Shown: positions 43,271-51,972 of the stretch, one piece after another
How positions within the stretch are numbered: position 1 is the stretch's first letter
Layout: the number at the start of each line of letters is the position of its first letter
DNA from: Trebonia sp964581815
GTDB taxonomy: Bacteria > Actinomycetota > Actinomycetes > Streptosporangiales > Streptosporangiaceae
Direction: 5' to 3'
Length of the DNA stretch: 64,000 nt
Assembly (NCBI GenBank): GCA_964581815.1
Contig: CAZORE010000010.1
Location: 40,002-104,001 of the forward strand
Program-made: the position numbers and the translations under genes
The notes under the pieces: model-generated
What the model saw: only the letters and a program-made list of their open reading frames with translations
The model's database searches: none
Told to the model about the DNA's origin: nothing

Positions 43271-43762
43271 ATGAAGCCGCCGTTTGAGAAGCTCGTGGAG
43301 CGCAGCGGTGGCGTGGTCCTCCGGGTCTGCCGGGTTATGCTCAGCGCGCACGACGCCGAGGACGCGTGGTCGGAGACGTTCCTCGCCGCGCTGCGCGCCT
43401 ACCCGGAACTGCCCGACGACGCGAACGCCGAGGCGTGGCTGGTCACGATCGCGCGCCGCAAGGCCATCGACGTGCTCCGGGCGCGCAAGCGGCAGCCGGC
43501 CCCCATCGGTGAGGTACCCGAGGCGCCGACCACGCTCGGCGTGCCGGGCGCGGAGGACGGCGACCTGTGGCAGGCGGTCGCGGCGCTGCCAGACAAGCAG
43601 CGCCAGGCGGTGGCTTACCACTATGTCGCGGGCCTGGCGTACGCCGAGATCGCCGGCATCCTCGGGGGGACTAGCGGCGCGGCGCGCCGGGCCGCCGCCG
43701 ACGGCGTGAAGAACCTGCGGAAGAACTATCCGGGCGCGGCCACGGAAGGAGCGCCATCGTGA
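43271..43762 (+). CDS. ECF-type RNA polymerase sigma factor
   Basis: This 163-residue protein has sigma region 2 (LRVCRVMLSAHDAEDAWSETFLAALRAYPEL then WLVTIARRKAIDVLRARKR) and region 4 (LWQAVAALPDKQRQAVAYHYVAGLAYAEIAGILG). It heads a three-gene set with overlapping starts: its stop overlaps the ogt GTG as GTGA. It probably directs the alkylation-repair genes behind it. No anti-sigma gene is visible. Confidence 0.85.
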   Translation: MKPPFEKLVERSGGVVLRVCRVMLSAHDAEDAWSETFLAALRAYPELPDDANAEAWLVTIARRKAIDVLRARKRQPAPIGEVPEAPTTLGVPGAEDGDLWQAVAALPDKQRQAVAYHYVAGLAYAEIAGILGGTSGAARRAAADGVKNLRKNYPGAATEGAPS

Positions 43763-44358
43763 ACATGTCAGCCAACCATTTCGCGTCGCCGGACGACGCG
43801 GAAACCCTGTCCAGGCTGCGAGACAGGCTTGGGCTCGCCGCTGAGGCACAGGGCCTGCTCGACGTCGCTTACACGACGGTCGACTCGCCGGTCGGGCCGC
43901 TCCTGCTAGCGGCGACGCCGCACGGGCTGGTGCGCGTGGCCTACGACGTCGAGGACCACGACCAGGTGCTCAGTACCTTGTCGCGCCGGATCAGCCCGCG
44001 CGTCCTGCGCGCGCCGCGGCGGCTTGACGTGGCCGCGCGCGAGCTCGACGAGTACTTCGGCGGGCGGCGCCGGGTCTTCGACCTGCCGCTTGACCGGTCC
44101 CTGTCCGCGGGGTTCCGTCAGCTGGTGCAGCGGCACCTGCCCGAGATCGAGTACGGGCAGACCCGAACCTACGGGCAGCTCGCGCAGCTCGTCGGTAACC
44201 CGAGGGCGGTCCGGGCGGTCGGCACCGCCTGCGCCACCAATCCGCTTCCCGTCGTGGTGCCCTGCCACCGGGTGCTGCGGGCCGACGGCAGCGTCGGTGG
44301 CTACATCGGCGGGTCCAGCGCGAAGCAGGCGCTGCTCCGGCTGGAGGCGGCGGCATGA
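43759..44358 (+). CDS. ogt: Methylated-DNA-protein-cysteine methyltransferase
   Basis: This 199-residue suicide repair protein accepts methyl groups from O6-methylguanine onto the Cys of VVVPCHRVLRADGSVGGYIGG. The upstream HTH (YGQTRTYGQLAQLVGNPRAVRAVGTA) is intact. An N-terminal extension of about 40 residues precedes the usual domain. GTG 43759 overlaps the sigma-factor stop, and the next gene overlaps its stop. Confidence 0.92.
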   Translation: MNMSANHFASPDDAETLSRLRDRLGLAAEAQGLLDVAYTTVDSPVGPLLLAATPHGLVRVAYDVEDHDQVLSTLSRRISPRVLRAPRRLDVAARELDEYFGGRRRVFDLPLDRSLSAGFRQLVQRHLPEIEYGQTRTYGQLAQLVGNPRAVRAVGTACATNPLPVVVPCHRVLRADGSVGGYIGGSSAKQALLRLEAAA

Positions 44359-45116
44359 GCGGGCTTGCGCGCGAATCAGTGAGCACTATGCGGTCCGCGA
44401 CGAGCACGGACCCGTGGCGGCAGCGGGTCGAGTCAGGGGACTGGAAGTCCATCGCCGCCGAGGTCAACTCCCTCGGCGGCGCCCTGCTGCCCGAACTGCT
44501 CACCGTCGGCGAGGCGGCGCAGATCAGGGAACTCTACGAGCATCACGGGCACTTCCGCAGCACGGTCGACATGGCCAGGCACCGGTTCGGTGCCGGGGAA
44601 TACCGCTACTTCAAGGCCCCGTACCCCGAGCCGGTCGAGCGGCTCAAGCAGGCGCTGTACCCGCGGCTGCTGCCGATCGCGCGTGACTGGGCGGCCAAGC
44701 TCGGCCGCCCGGCGCCGTGGCCGGACACGCTGGATGAGTGGCTGCGGATGTGTCACGCCGCCGGGCAGGGCAAGTCGACCGCGATCCTGCTCCGCTACCA
44801 GGCGGGGGACTGGAACGCGCTGCACCGCGACCTCTACGGCGACCTGGTGTTCCCGCTTCAGGTCGTCATCAACCTGAACGAGCCGGGGGTCGACCATAGC
44901 GGCGGAGAGTTCTTGCTCGTGGAGCAGCGTCCGCGCGCGCAGTCTCGTGGCACGGTTACCACGCTCCCGTTCCGTCACGGCTATCTCTTTACCACCCGTG
45001 ACCGGCCAGTGCGCTCCGCGCGGGGCTGGTCCGCGGCCCCGGTCAGGCACGGCGTGTCTGTGGTCCGCTCCGGCCGGCGGCACACCCTCGGGCTCGTCTT
45101 CCACGACGCGGCGTGA
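44355..45116 (+). CDS. 2OG-Fe(II) oxygenase superfamily protein (repair-associated)
   Basis: This 253-residue protein has a double-stranded beta-helix with the iron motif ALHRDLYGDLVFPLQ (HxD), SGGEFLLVEQRPRAQSR, and a distal His/Arg block (RHGVSVVRSGRRHTLGLVFHD). Its place behind a sigma factor and Ogt, with coupled start (ATGA at 44355), suggests AlkB-like oxidative dealkylation or a related repair role. Sequence alone shows only the superfamily. Confidence 0.82.
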   Translation: MSGLARESVSTMRSATSTDPWRQRVESGDWKSIAAEVNSLGGALLPELLTVGEAAQIRELYEHHGHFRSTVDMARHRFGAGEYRYFKAPYPEPVERLKQALYPRLLPIARDWAAKLGRPAPWPDTLDEWLRMCHAAGQGKSTAILLRYQAGDWNALHRDLYGDLVFPLQVVINLNEPGVDHSGGEFLLVEQRPRAQSRGTVTTLPFRHGYLFTTRDRPVRSARGWSAAPVRHGVSVVRSGRRHTLGLVFHDAA

Positions 45117-45158
45117 GCTACACCCTGCTCGGTTCGGACGGCAAGCCGCACCGGGCAT

Positions 45159-45196
45159 GTAAGTCGGCCCGGCGCCTAGGCGCCGGGCCGACTTAC
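45159..45196. terminator. Perfect 38-bp palindrome, bidirectional terminator
   Basis: The 19-bp halves 45159-45177 and 45178-45196 are exact inverted copies with no loop mismatch. It lies between convergent genes (2OG oxygenase ending 45116, second Ogt ending 45216), an ideal place for a shared terminator. Confidence 0.8.
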
Positions 45197-45215
45197 TGGC
45201 GTCAGGCCTTCGGGG

Positions 45216-45755
45216 CTACCAGAGGCCCGCCGCGCTGACCTGTCCCGCCCGCAGCGCCCCGGCGTGCTCGATCTCGAGCAGGGCGCGCTTGCGGTCCAGG
45301 CCGCCCGCGTAGCCGGTCAGCTTGCCCGTGGCGCCGACCACCCGGTGACACGGGACGATGATGCACAACGGGTTGCGGCCGACCGCGCCGCCGACGTCCC
45401 GTGGCTCCGTTCCGGTGCCCAGGCTGCGGGCGATTTCGCCGTAGGTGGTCGTCTCTCCGTAGGGGATACCGGCGATCAGGTCCCAGACTCGCCGGTCGAA
45501 CTCACTGCCGCTGGCCTTCAGCGGCAGCTCGAAGGCGGTGCGGTCGCCGTCTAGGTACTCGGCGAGCTGGCGCGCGACGTCCTCGAATCCCGCGTCGCTG
45601 CGCGGTCCGAACGCTGTCCGGTCCGGCCTTGGCCAGTGCCGTGGGAAGTACAGGCCGGTCACGGCCTCTTCCTCCCGGACCACCGTCAGCTCGCCCAGGC
45701 TCGTCGCGAGCACCGTGTGCACGGCGGCTGAGGAGTCGCCTGTTGTCGCTGTCAT
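45216..45755 (-). CDS. ogt: Second methylated-DNA-protein-cysteine methyltransferase
   Basis: This 179-residue MGMT has the acceptor Cys in IIVPCHRVVGATGKLTGYAGG and DNA-binding YGETTTYGEIARSLG. ATG 45755 follows GGAAGGAAG. It is only distantly similar to the Ogt at 43759 and faces it across a palindromic terminator, so the locus carries two direct-reversal enzymes. Confidence 0.92.
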   Translation of the reverse strand: MTATTGDSSAAVHTVLATSLGELTVVREEEAVTGLYFPRHWPRPDRTAFGPRSDAGFEDVARQLAEYLDGDRTAFELPLKASGSEFDRRVWDLIAGIPYGETTTYGEIARSLGTGTEPRDVGGAVGRNPLCIIVPCHRVVGATGKLTGYAGGLDRKRALLEIEHAGALRAGQVSAAGLW

Positions 45756-45841
45756 CGTCTGCTTCCTTCCGTTGCCTGGCCTGCGTTTCGGCTCTACCAG
45801 GTAGACGTCCCGGAAGGACCGGGCGTGAGGTCTCACATGCC

Positions 45842-46549
45842 CTACTGGCTCTTCTCGGCTGGCCAGGGACGGCCCGCGAGGACGGCCAGGTGCAAGGCGA
45901 CGAGGATGTCTTCGAGTTCACCGAGCGCCTCGGTCTTGCCGGCGCTGACCCAGGAGCGCACCAGCTCAGCGCACGCGCCGGCCAGCGCCTGGTATGCCTC
46001 GTCGGGGACCTCGGGCCAGTCGGGATGCCTGACGCGCGCCCGCCGGTGCCACTTGGTGTTGATCTCGGTGTACCGGGACGCCGAGGCGTGCAGCCGCTCG
46101 ACCGAGTGCGTGCCCGCCGTGGGCATCTCGATGTAGAAGACCCGGGCGAACGCGGGCTCGCCGGCCAGGAAGCGCAGGAATGCCCGGCATCCGGCGCGCA
46201 TGATGTCCTCGTCCGCGGCGTCCTCGGGCATGGCCCGGGCGGCCTCGGTCACGTGATCGAACAGGAGCTCGCCGCCCCTGCGGGTCGCCGCGAGGAAGCA
46301 GTCTTCCTTGGTGCGGAAGTGAAGGTAGAACGCGGCACGGGAAACCTTCGCCCGGCGCACGATGTCCGCCACCGTCACGGCCGGATAGCCCTTCTGAGCG
46401 ATCGCGGCGACCGCGGCCTGCAGCAGCCGCTCTCGCTGCGACGCGTGAACGGCAGGCGCGGGAAGCCGGCTACGGCCGCGCGGCAGGCCAGGCTTGCCCA
46501 CGTGAGTTTCGGCGAGGGTTCCTGTCCCCTCTTGCTTGGCGTCCAGCAT
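45842..46549 (-). CDS. TetR/AcrR-family transcriptional regulator
   Basis: This 235-residue regulator has an Arg/Pro-rich N-terminal arm of about 40 residues, the HTH (RERLLQAAVAAIAQKGYPAVTVADIVRRAKVSRAAFYLHFRTKEDCFLA) and a helical ligand domain. It is divergent from the MFS gene; a perfect 10-bp inverted repeat between them is its likely operator. Confidence 0.88.
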   Translation of the reverse strand: MLDAKQEGTGTLAETHVGKPGLPRGRSRLPAPAVHASQRERLLQAAVAAIAQKGYPAVTVADIVRRAKVSRAAFYLHFRTKEDCFLAATRRGGELLFDHVTEAARAMPEDAADEDIMRAGCRAFLRFLAGEPAFARVFYIEMPTAGTHSVERLHASASRYTEINTKWHRRARVRHPDWPEVPDEAYQALAGACAELVRSWVSAGKTEALGELEDILVALHLAVLAGRPWPAEKSQ

Positions 46550-46572
46550 GAGCCTAGAGTAACGGGAAAATT

Positions 46573-46598
46573 CCTAAAGTACAGGTTCGTACTTTAGG
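46573..46598. promoter_or_regulatory. TetR operator palindrome
   Basis: CCTAAAGTAC (46573-46582) and GTACTTTAGG (46589-46598) are perfect inverted copies around a 6-bp centre, 24 bp from the TetR start codon and 47 bp before the MFS start. This is a textbook position for mutual repression. Confidence 0.75.
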
Positions 46599-46645
46599 CC
46601 GTGCGCGCGATCAATGCTGACGTGGCGCGGAAAGGGGTCGGAAGA

Positions 46646-48697
46646 ATGACAGCTACCGTCGACGGTACTGCCGCACCAAGAGGACTAGTCCAGGGTCTCT
46701 GGAACCGTCAACTAGATCATTACCCCGAGACGCGCAACCGGGTCTGGTACTTGGCCATCGTGGTTGTCGCGACAGTCGTTCTCTACTACGAGCTCTACAT
46801 TGGCGGGGCGGTATCGCCGAAGATCCTTCAGGGCTACGGCATGACCTTCCCGTTTTACGTTTACATCAGCGTGGTGGGCAACGCGGTCGGCGCGTTCGGC
46901 TCGCTGTTGGCCGGCCTCGGGGACCGCTGGGGCCGGGCGAACCTCACCGCCTATGGCCTGGTGGTAACCGCGCTGCTTGCCCTCTTCGGAATCCCGAACG
47001 CCGGTGACAAGTGGACGTTCGCGATCCTCTCCGTCATCATCGGCCTCGTCGAGGGCGTCATCCTCGTCGCCACCCCGGCCCTGGTCAGGGACTTCTCCCC
47101 GCAACTCGGCCGGGCTTCGGCGATGGGCTTCTGGACCCTCGGGCCGGTCATCGGCAGCCTCGTGGTCGCCGTGGTTTCCACCAACACGGTCAACCACCTG
47201 GGCGCCTGGCAGGACCAGTACATCATCTGCGGCGTCGTCGGGCTCATCATCGGCGTGGTCGCCCTGTTCGGCCTCAGGGAGCTGTCACCGCGGCTGCGCG
47301 ACCAGCTCATGGTGTCAATGCACGACCGGGCGCTTATCGAGGCGCGGGCCCGCGGTATTGACCCAGAAGCGGCGATGGGCAAGAGCCACTGGCGGCAGAT
47401 GATGCACCTGGACGTCGTCGGCTCCGCGTTCGCGATCTCCGTGTTCCTGCTCATCTACTACGCGGCGGTCGGGTTCTTCACCATTTACTTCACGACCCTG
47501 TTTGGTTACTCCCTGTCGAAGGCCAACAGCATCGGCAACTGGTTCTGGGCGTTCGACGCGGGCGTGCTGATCATCACCGGGATCATCTCCGACCGGTTCC
47601 GGGTCCGCAAACCGTTCATGGTGATCGGCGCCATCGGCGCCATCGTGATGACGATCATCTTCCTCAACGAGGGCTCCACGACCTCGTACGGGACGATCGT
47701 GCTGACCATCAGTGTCCTCGCGGCGTTCCTCGCCATCGCGTACGCGCCGTGGATGGCCAGCTTCACCGAGACGGTCGAGAAGCACAACCCGGCGCTTATC
47801 GCGACGGGGCTGGCCGTGTGGGGCTGGATCATCCGCATCGTGGTCGCGCTCTCCGCGCTGATCCTGCCGATAGTCGTCGGCTCGATGACGCCGCTGGTCA
47901 CCTACGGGTCCACGGTGTCGGCCTACGCGACGCAGTACGCCGCCCCGCTGGCCTTCGCCCAGGCCCACCCGGATGTGGTCGCCGACGCGCAGAAGGTCCC
48001 GCCGTCGGTGATCGCCACCGCGACGGCCATCCCGGCCAACGTGACGGCCACCGCGGCCAAGATCCCGGCCAACGTGATCGCCACCGCCACCACCTACAGC
48101 ACCCAGCTGGCGAACGCGCAGAAGTTCGCGCCGGAACTGACCGTGATCCAGGCCAACCCGGCGCTGTTCACCAAGCTGCAGGCTGACCCCACCAACAAGG
48201 CCCTGCAGGCGCAGGCCGTCGCCGCCCTCGGCGGCGGGGCCAAGGGCGAGGCCGCGCTCCTCACGATCAGCGAGAACGCGGCCGCGATCGCGGGCGTCAT
48301 CGCGGTTGGCCCGCAGCTGCAGACGGTCGCGCCGTACGCGGCCGACCTGCAGACCATCGCACCGTACTCGGCGCAGCTGAAGACCATCGCGCCGTACTCG
48401 GCCGAGCTGACCGCCATGGCCCCGTACAGCGCGCAGCTGACGGCGCTGTCCAAGGTGCCAGCGTCGGCGCTCGCTTACCTCCAGGCGCACGGCACCCAGG
48501 TCCAGACCGCGGCCGCGGCCGCGCCTGGCCAGTGGAAGAACTGGTGGTGGGTCTGTGTCGGCGGCGAGGCCCTCTTCCTGCCGTTCATCTTCATCATGAC
48601 CGGCCGGTGGAGCCCCCGTAAGGCCAAGCAGGACGCGGACGAGCACGAGGCCAAGGTCGCGGAGGAGCTCGCCGCCCTCCAGAAGGCCGACGCCTAA
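46646..48697 (+). CDS. MFS transporter with a large repeat-containing loop
   Basis: This 683-residue major facilitator protein resembles the metabolite:H+ symporter branch (GSLLAGLGDRWGRANL loop 2-3 motif). Eleven helices are seen in about residues 20-415. Then an extra 200 or so residues (about 418-625), rich in Ala/Thr/Gln and predicted outside the membrane, precede the last helix (WWVCVGGEALFLPFIFIM). The insert includes four near-exact 10-residue repeats of the IAPYSAQLKT type at 561-600. Mean MFS length is about 400-500. ATG 46646 follows GGTCGGAAG. It is probably TetR-repressed. Substrate unknown. Confidence 0.82.
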   Translation: MTATVDGTAAPRGLVQGLWNRQLDHYPETRNRVWYLAIVVVATVVLYYELYIGGAVSPKILQGYGMTFPFYVYISVVGNAVGAFGSLLAGLGDRWGRANLTAYGLVVTALLALFGIPNAGDKWTFAILSVIIGLVEGVILVATPALVRDFSPQLGRASAMGFWTLGPVIGSLVVAVVSTNTVNHLGAWQDQYIICGVVGLIIGVVALFGLRELSPRLRDQLMVSMHDRALIEARARGIDPEAAMGKSHWRQMMHLDVVGSAFAISVFLLIYYAAVGFFTIYFTTLFGYSLSKANSIGNWFWAFDAGVLIITGIISDRFRVRKPFMVIGAIGAIVMTIIFLNEGSTTSYGTIVLTISVLAAFLAIAYAPWMASFTETVEKHNPALIATGLAVWGWIIRIVVALSALILPIVVGSMTPLVTYGSTVSAYATQYAAPLAFAQAHPDVVADAQKVPPSVIATATAIPANVTATAAKIPANVIATATTYSTQLANAQKFAPELTVIQANPALFTKLQADPTNKALQAQAVAALGGGAKGEAALLTISENAAAIAGVIAVGPQLQTVAPYAADLQTIAPYSAQLKTIAPYSAELTAMAPYSAQLTALSKVPASALAYLQAHGTQVQTAAAAAPGQWKNWWWVCVGGEALFLPFIFIMTGRWSPRKAKQDADEHEAKVAEELAALQKADA

Positions 48698-48720
48698 CAG
48701 ATCCGTACCAACCCCAACCC

Positions 48721-48766
48721 CTCGCGCCAGCCGTGGCAAAGTCGCCGCGGCTGGCGCGAGTCTTTT
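48721..48766 (+). terminator. Hairpin terminator after the MFS gene
   Basis: A 13-bp perfect stem (48721-48733 with 48748-48760) is followed by TCTTTTCC. It lies 23 bp after the MFS stop and just before the convergent GH114 gene. Confidence 0.7.
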
Positions 48767-48770
48767 CCGG

Positions 48771-50528
48771 CTAGCCAGGGCAGGCATCGAAGGTGCGCCC
48801 GTCCAGGTCCGCGTCGAAGAGCACCGCGGTGAAGCCGTAGGACGGCGCGGACACGGACGTGCAGAAGGCGCCGAACTCACGGGCCGCCGGGGTGCAGGTG
48901 CGCCCGGGAGCGCACACGTAGTCGTCGTCGGTGTACTCGGCCTCGCCCACCCACTTGCCGGTCGGCTGCTGGCTGGTCACGTCCGTGGTGAAGTCGTCCC
49001 AGCCGCACGGGGTGCCGCCGTGCAGGCTGGTGCAGGTGATCCCGTACTGGCTGTGGCCAGCGAGCTGCGCGGCGGTACATGCCTTCGACAGGTAGCACTC
49101 CTCCACCACCGCGCCGTCGGCGTACTCGCGTCCCCATGAGGACAGGTAGGGCGAGTTCTTCCACAGCCCGGTCATCCCGTACTCGTGGATCAGGTTGAAG
49201 GCGTACGCGAGGTAGTTCTGCACGTCGCCGGGTGTCAGGTCGAAGCCGGTGGTGGACGGCGGGTCGAACCCGTCGATGTCGTCGAGTTCGACCGCGTCGA
49301 ACCCCTTGGCCGCGCACATGCCGATCCGCTCTTGCAGCATGGGCTTGAGCGCGTCGAGCTGCCGGAAGTCGACCCAGCGCTCCGCCGGGAAACCGAAGTA
49401 GACATCGCCGAGCGCCGACGCGGGGAAGTAGGGGCCAGGGCTCGCGTCGGGCCGGTAGTTCTCCCAGGCCAGGTCCAGGTAGCAGACGGTCCGCGGGTGC
49501 GGCAGGGTGGCCGCCTGCCAGCCGGTCTCGATCGTGGTGACCTCGGACTCGGTGGTGAGGAAGCCGTCGACGTCGTAGATGTCGACGGCCGCCGCGCCGG
49601 TGCGCTGCAGCGGCGTCACCCGGCCGATCTGCCAGTCCCAGCGCATGGGCCGGCCCTTGCTGTCCAGGTGCGGCGGGTACCAGCAGCCATCGTCCCGCCA
49701 GCTGCGGCACGCCACCGGCGCCGGCATGGGAATCACGCGCCAGGAATAACGGAGGGTGGTTACCCCGGCCCGGTTCGCTGCGCGCACCTGCACCAGATGC
49801 GGGCCCACCGCGAGCTGGCCGGTGTAGAGCACCCGACTGGACGGCATGGCCTGCCAGCTGCCGTGGTCGGTCCGGTAGGTCAGCGTGACCGGCCCGTCCG
49901 CGCTGTTCGCGTGCGGGGCGGCGACCTGGAAGTACTCCTCCGTCGAGGAAGTCTGCCGTTCCGGCGTCCCGTTGACGAACGCGGTCGCCGGCGCCTCGCC
50001 GCGCGGGTAGACGTGCACGGCCGTGGTCGAGGTCACGGTCACCGAGCGCGTGACGGTGGTGAAGTCGTCGGACGGCCCGTTCGACGGGACCGCCACCTCG
50101 GTCGCGGTCTCCGTGACCCGCAGCACCCGCCCGGTGTCCGCGTGACCGGCGACGTAGTCGTGCGCGGCGTAGGGCGTCGCGGTCGAGTCAGCCGCGGTCC
50201 GGCACTGTTTCCCGCCCGGCGCGCAGCTCTGCCAGGTGTACCCGACCGCGAAGCTGACTAGCTTCAGCCCGCGCGGCAGCGCCGGGGCCCGCCAGGCAAG
50301 TCCGGACGCCGTGACCGTCGCGCCGTCGCGAAACGGCCCGGTGATCCGCAGCGTTCCCCGGTGCACGGGAGCCGGGATACTCACGGCCGGGCTGGCCGCG
50401 GCGGCCCCGGCCGTCGCGGGAGCGGCCAGCGCCGCCGGGGCGAGAACCCCGGCGACCAGCAGCAGGCAAGGTGCCACCGTGGCGGCGGCCAGCGCCGCAC
50501 GCGCCGGCCGGGTCAGAATCCGGGTCAT
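48771..50528 (-). CDS. Secreted GH114-type endo-alpha-1,4-polygalactosaminidase-like protein
   Basis: This 585-residue protein has a signal peptide (residues 1-36) and beta-rich N-terminal domains (about 45-320). A C-terminal TIM-barrel GH114 domain follows (about 325-585) with WDWQIGRVTP, VDIYDVDGFLTT, TVCYLDLAWENYRPD, FDAVELDDIDGFDP and WKNSPYLSS. GH114 enzymes cut galactosamine-rich polymers such as fungal galactosaminogalactan. GVPCLLV-style lipoprotein motifs are absent, so it is likely released. ATG 50528 follows GGGAGG. It is followed by the convergent MFS gene. Family fairly sure, substrate inferred. Confidence 0.78.
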   Translation of the reverse strand: MTRILTRPARAALAAATVAPCLLLVAGVLAPAALAAPATAGAAAASPAVSIPAPVHRGTLRITGPFRDGATVTASGLAWRAPALPRGLKLVSFAVGYTWQSCAPGGKQCRTAADSTATPYAAHDYVAGHADTGRVLRVTETATEVAVPSNGPSDDFTTVTRSVTVTSTTAVHVYPRGEAPATAFVNGTPERQTSSTEEYFQVAAPHANSADGPVTLTYRTDHGSWQAMPSSRVLYTGQLAVGPHLVQVRAANRAGVTTLRYSWRVIPMPAPVACRSWRDDGCWYPPHLDSKGRPMRWDWQIGRVTPLQRTGAAAVDIYDVDGFLTTESEVTTIETGWQAATLPHPRTVCYLDLAWENYRPDASPGPYFPASALGDVYFGFPAERWVDFRQLDALKPMLQERIGMCAAKGFDAVELDDIDGFDPPSTTGFDLTPGDVQNYLAYAFNLIHEYGMTGLWKNSPYLSSWGREYADGAVVEECYLSKACTAAQLAGHSQYGITCTSLHGGTPCGWDDFTTDVTSQQPTGKWVGEAEYTDDDYVCAPGRTCTPAAREFGAFCTSVSAPSYGFTAVLFDADLDGRTFDACPG

Positions 50529-50550
50529 GCGGGGCCTCCCTAAGGCCGGG

Positions 50551-51861
50551 TTATGGCATTGCGTCGCGCAGCGCCGCCGGCAGCAGGTGGCGGTGGGCGT
50601 CGAGCAGCTCGTCGCACATCGCGACCGTCTGCGCGGTGGTGAGGGTGGCGGCCGTGTTCGGGTCGAGCAGCGCCGCCTGGTAGACGTGATCGCGCGACCC
50701 GTCGAGCGCGGCGCGCACGGTCAGCTCCACCACGTTGAGGAAGGTCCGGTTGAGCGCGGCCAGCTGCGGCGGCAGCGCGCCGACGGCCACTGGCTTGGGC
50801 CCGCCCGCGCCGATCAGGCACGGCACCTCGACGCAGCACTCGTCGGGCAGGCTGGAGATCAGGCCGCCGTTGCGGATGTTCACGTGCAGCTCGCGCTCGG
50901 TCCCGGTCTCAAGCGAGTGGATGAACTGCGAGGCGAGCTCGTTCTCGAGCGTAAGCTCAAGCGGCTCGTCCGTCGCTAGCTGCCGTTCCAGCGACTCAAG
51001 CTCGCGCAGGTTCTCCTCGGACCGCTCCAGGTAGTCGCCCACGAAGATGCGGAACCGCTCGATCTGGTCGTCATGGTGCATGAACCACGGCACGTACTCC
51101 GCGGAGTGCTCGCTCGACTCGGTGGGGAAGTAGCCGAACCGGCGGTAGATCTCGACCCGTACCCGCCGCTGCAGCTCGGGCGAGGACTCGATGACCTCGG
51201 CGAGCCGCGGGTACAGCGACTCGCCGTCCTGCTCGAAGCGCAGCACGAACGCCTGGTGGTTGAATCCCGCGGTGGTGAAGCGCACCCGCTCCGGGTCGGC
51301 GCCCACGAGCTGCGTGAGGAAGGCCTGGGTGTCGCGGACCGAGTGGCACAGGCCGTACACCCGCTCGAACCCCGCACCCTCATAGGCGGCCCAGGGGAGC
51401 ATCGCCATCGGGTTGCTGTAGCTGAGCAGGTAGGCGTCCGGGCATACCTCGTTCATGTCCCGCGCCAGGTCGACCACGACGGGGATGGTGCGCAGGCCGC
51501 GGAAGATGCCGCCGATGCCGAGGGTGTCGCCGATCGTCTGGCGCAGTCCGTACCTGGCGGGAATGTCGAAGTCGGCGCGGGTGGCCGTGTACCCGCCGAC
51601 CTGCACCTCGTTGATCACGTAGGTGGCGCCCGCGAGCGCGGTGCGGCGGTCCCTGGTCGTGGTCACCGTGGCCTGCGCGCCGGTCTGCGCGGAGATCCTG
51701 CGCACCAGCCGCTCCGCGTGCGCCAGCCGCTCGGCGCTGATGTCGTAGAGCACGAAGTGCAGCCCGCCGCGGAACTCCGGGTAACTGCACAGGTCAGTGG
51801 TCACGTTACGGGTGAACTCAACGCTTCCAGCACCAATGAAGGCCAGTTTAATCACGCTCAT
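50551..51861 (-). CDS. GH4-family alpha-galactosidase-like glycosidase
   Basis: This 436-residue NAD- and Mn-dependent GH4 enzyme has N-terminal Rossmann FIGAGSVEFTRN, INEVQVGGY, SYSNPMAML, the metal Cys motif GLCHSVRDT and GFNHQAFVL. The CHSV motif places it with MelA-type alpha-galactosidases rather than 6-phospho-glycosidases. It has no signal peptide, so it is cytoplasmic. It is divergent from the sugar ABC importer and 22 bp before the GH114 gene, likely in one operon with it. Confidence 0.87.
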   Translation of the reverse strand: MSVIKLAFIGAGSVEFTRNVTTDLCSYPEFRGGLHFVLYDISAERLAHAERLVRRISAQTGAQATVTTTRDRRTALAGATYVINEVQVGGYTATRADFDIPARYGLRQTIGDTLGIGGIFRGLRTIPVVVDLARDMNEVCPDAYLLSYSNPMAMLPWAAYEGAGFERVYGLCHSVRDTQAFLTQLVGADPERVRFTTAGFNHQAFVLRFEQDGESLYPRLAEVIESSPELQRRVRVEIYRRFGYFPTESSEHSAEYVPWFMHHDDQIERFRIFVGDYLERSEENLRELESLERQLATDEPLELTLENELASQFIHSLETGTERELHVNIRNGGLISSLPDECCVEVPCLIGAGGPKPVAVGALPPQLAALNRTFLNVVELTVRAALDGSRDHVYQAALLDPNTAATLTTAQTVAMCDELLDAHRHLLPAALRDAMP

Positions 51862-51886
51862 TAGTGTTCCATGGCGACTAGTTTCT

Positions 51887-51900
51887 TGCAAGATCTTGCA
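51887..51900. promoter_or_regulatory. Perfect 14-bp palindrome in the divergent glycan-operon promoter
   Basis: TGCAAGATCTTGCA is an exact palindrome between the GH4 start (51861) and the importer start (51973), followed by another half-like TGCATCTTG. It is the best candidate operator for the DeoR-family regulator of the locus. Confidence 0.55.
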
Positions 51901-51972
51901 TCTTGTCCCGGTTTGCCTGCACAATGCTGCTCAATTGGTGAGCGGTGAGTGCATCTTCGAGCGGAGTGCGAC

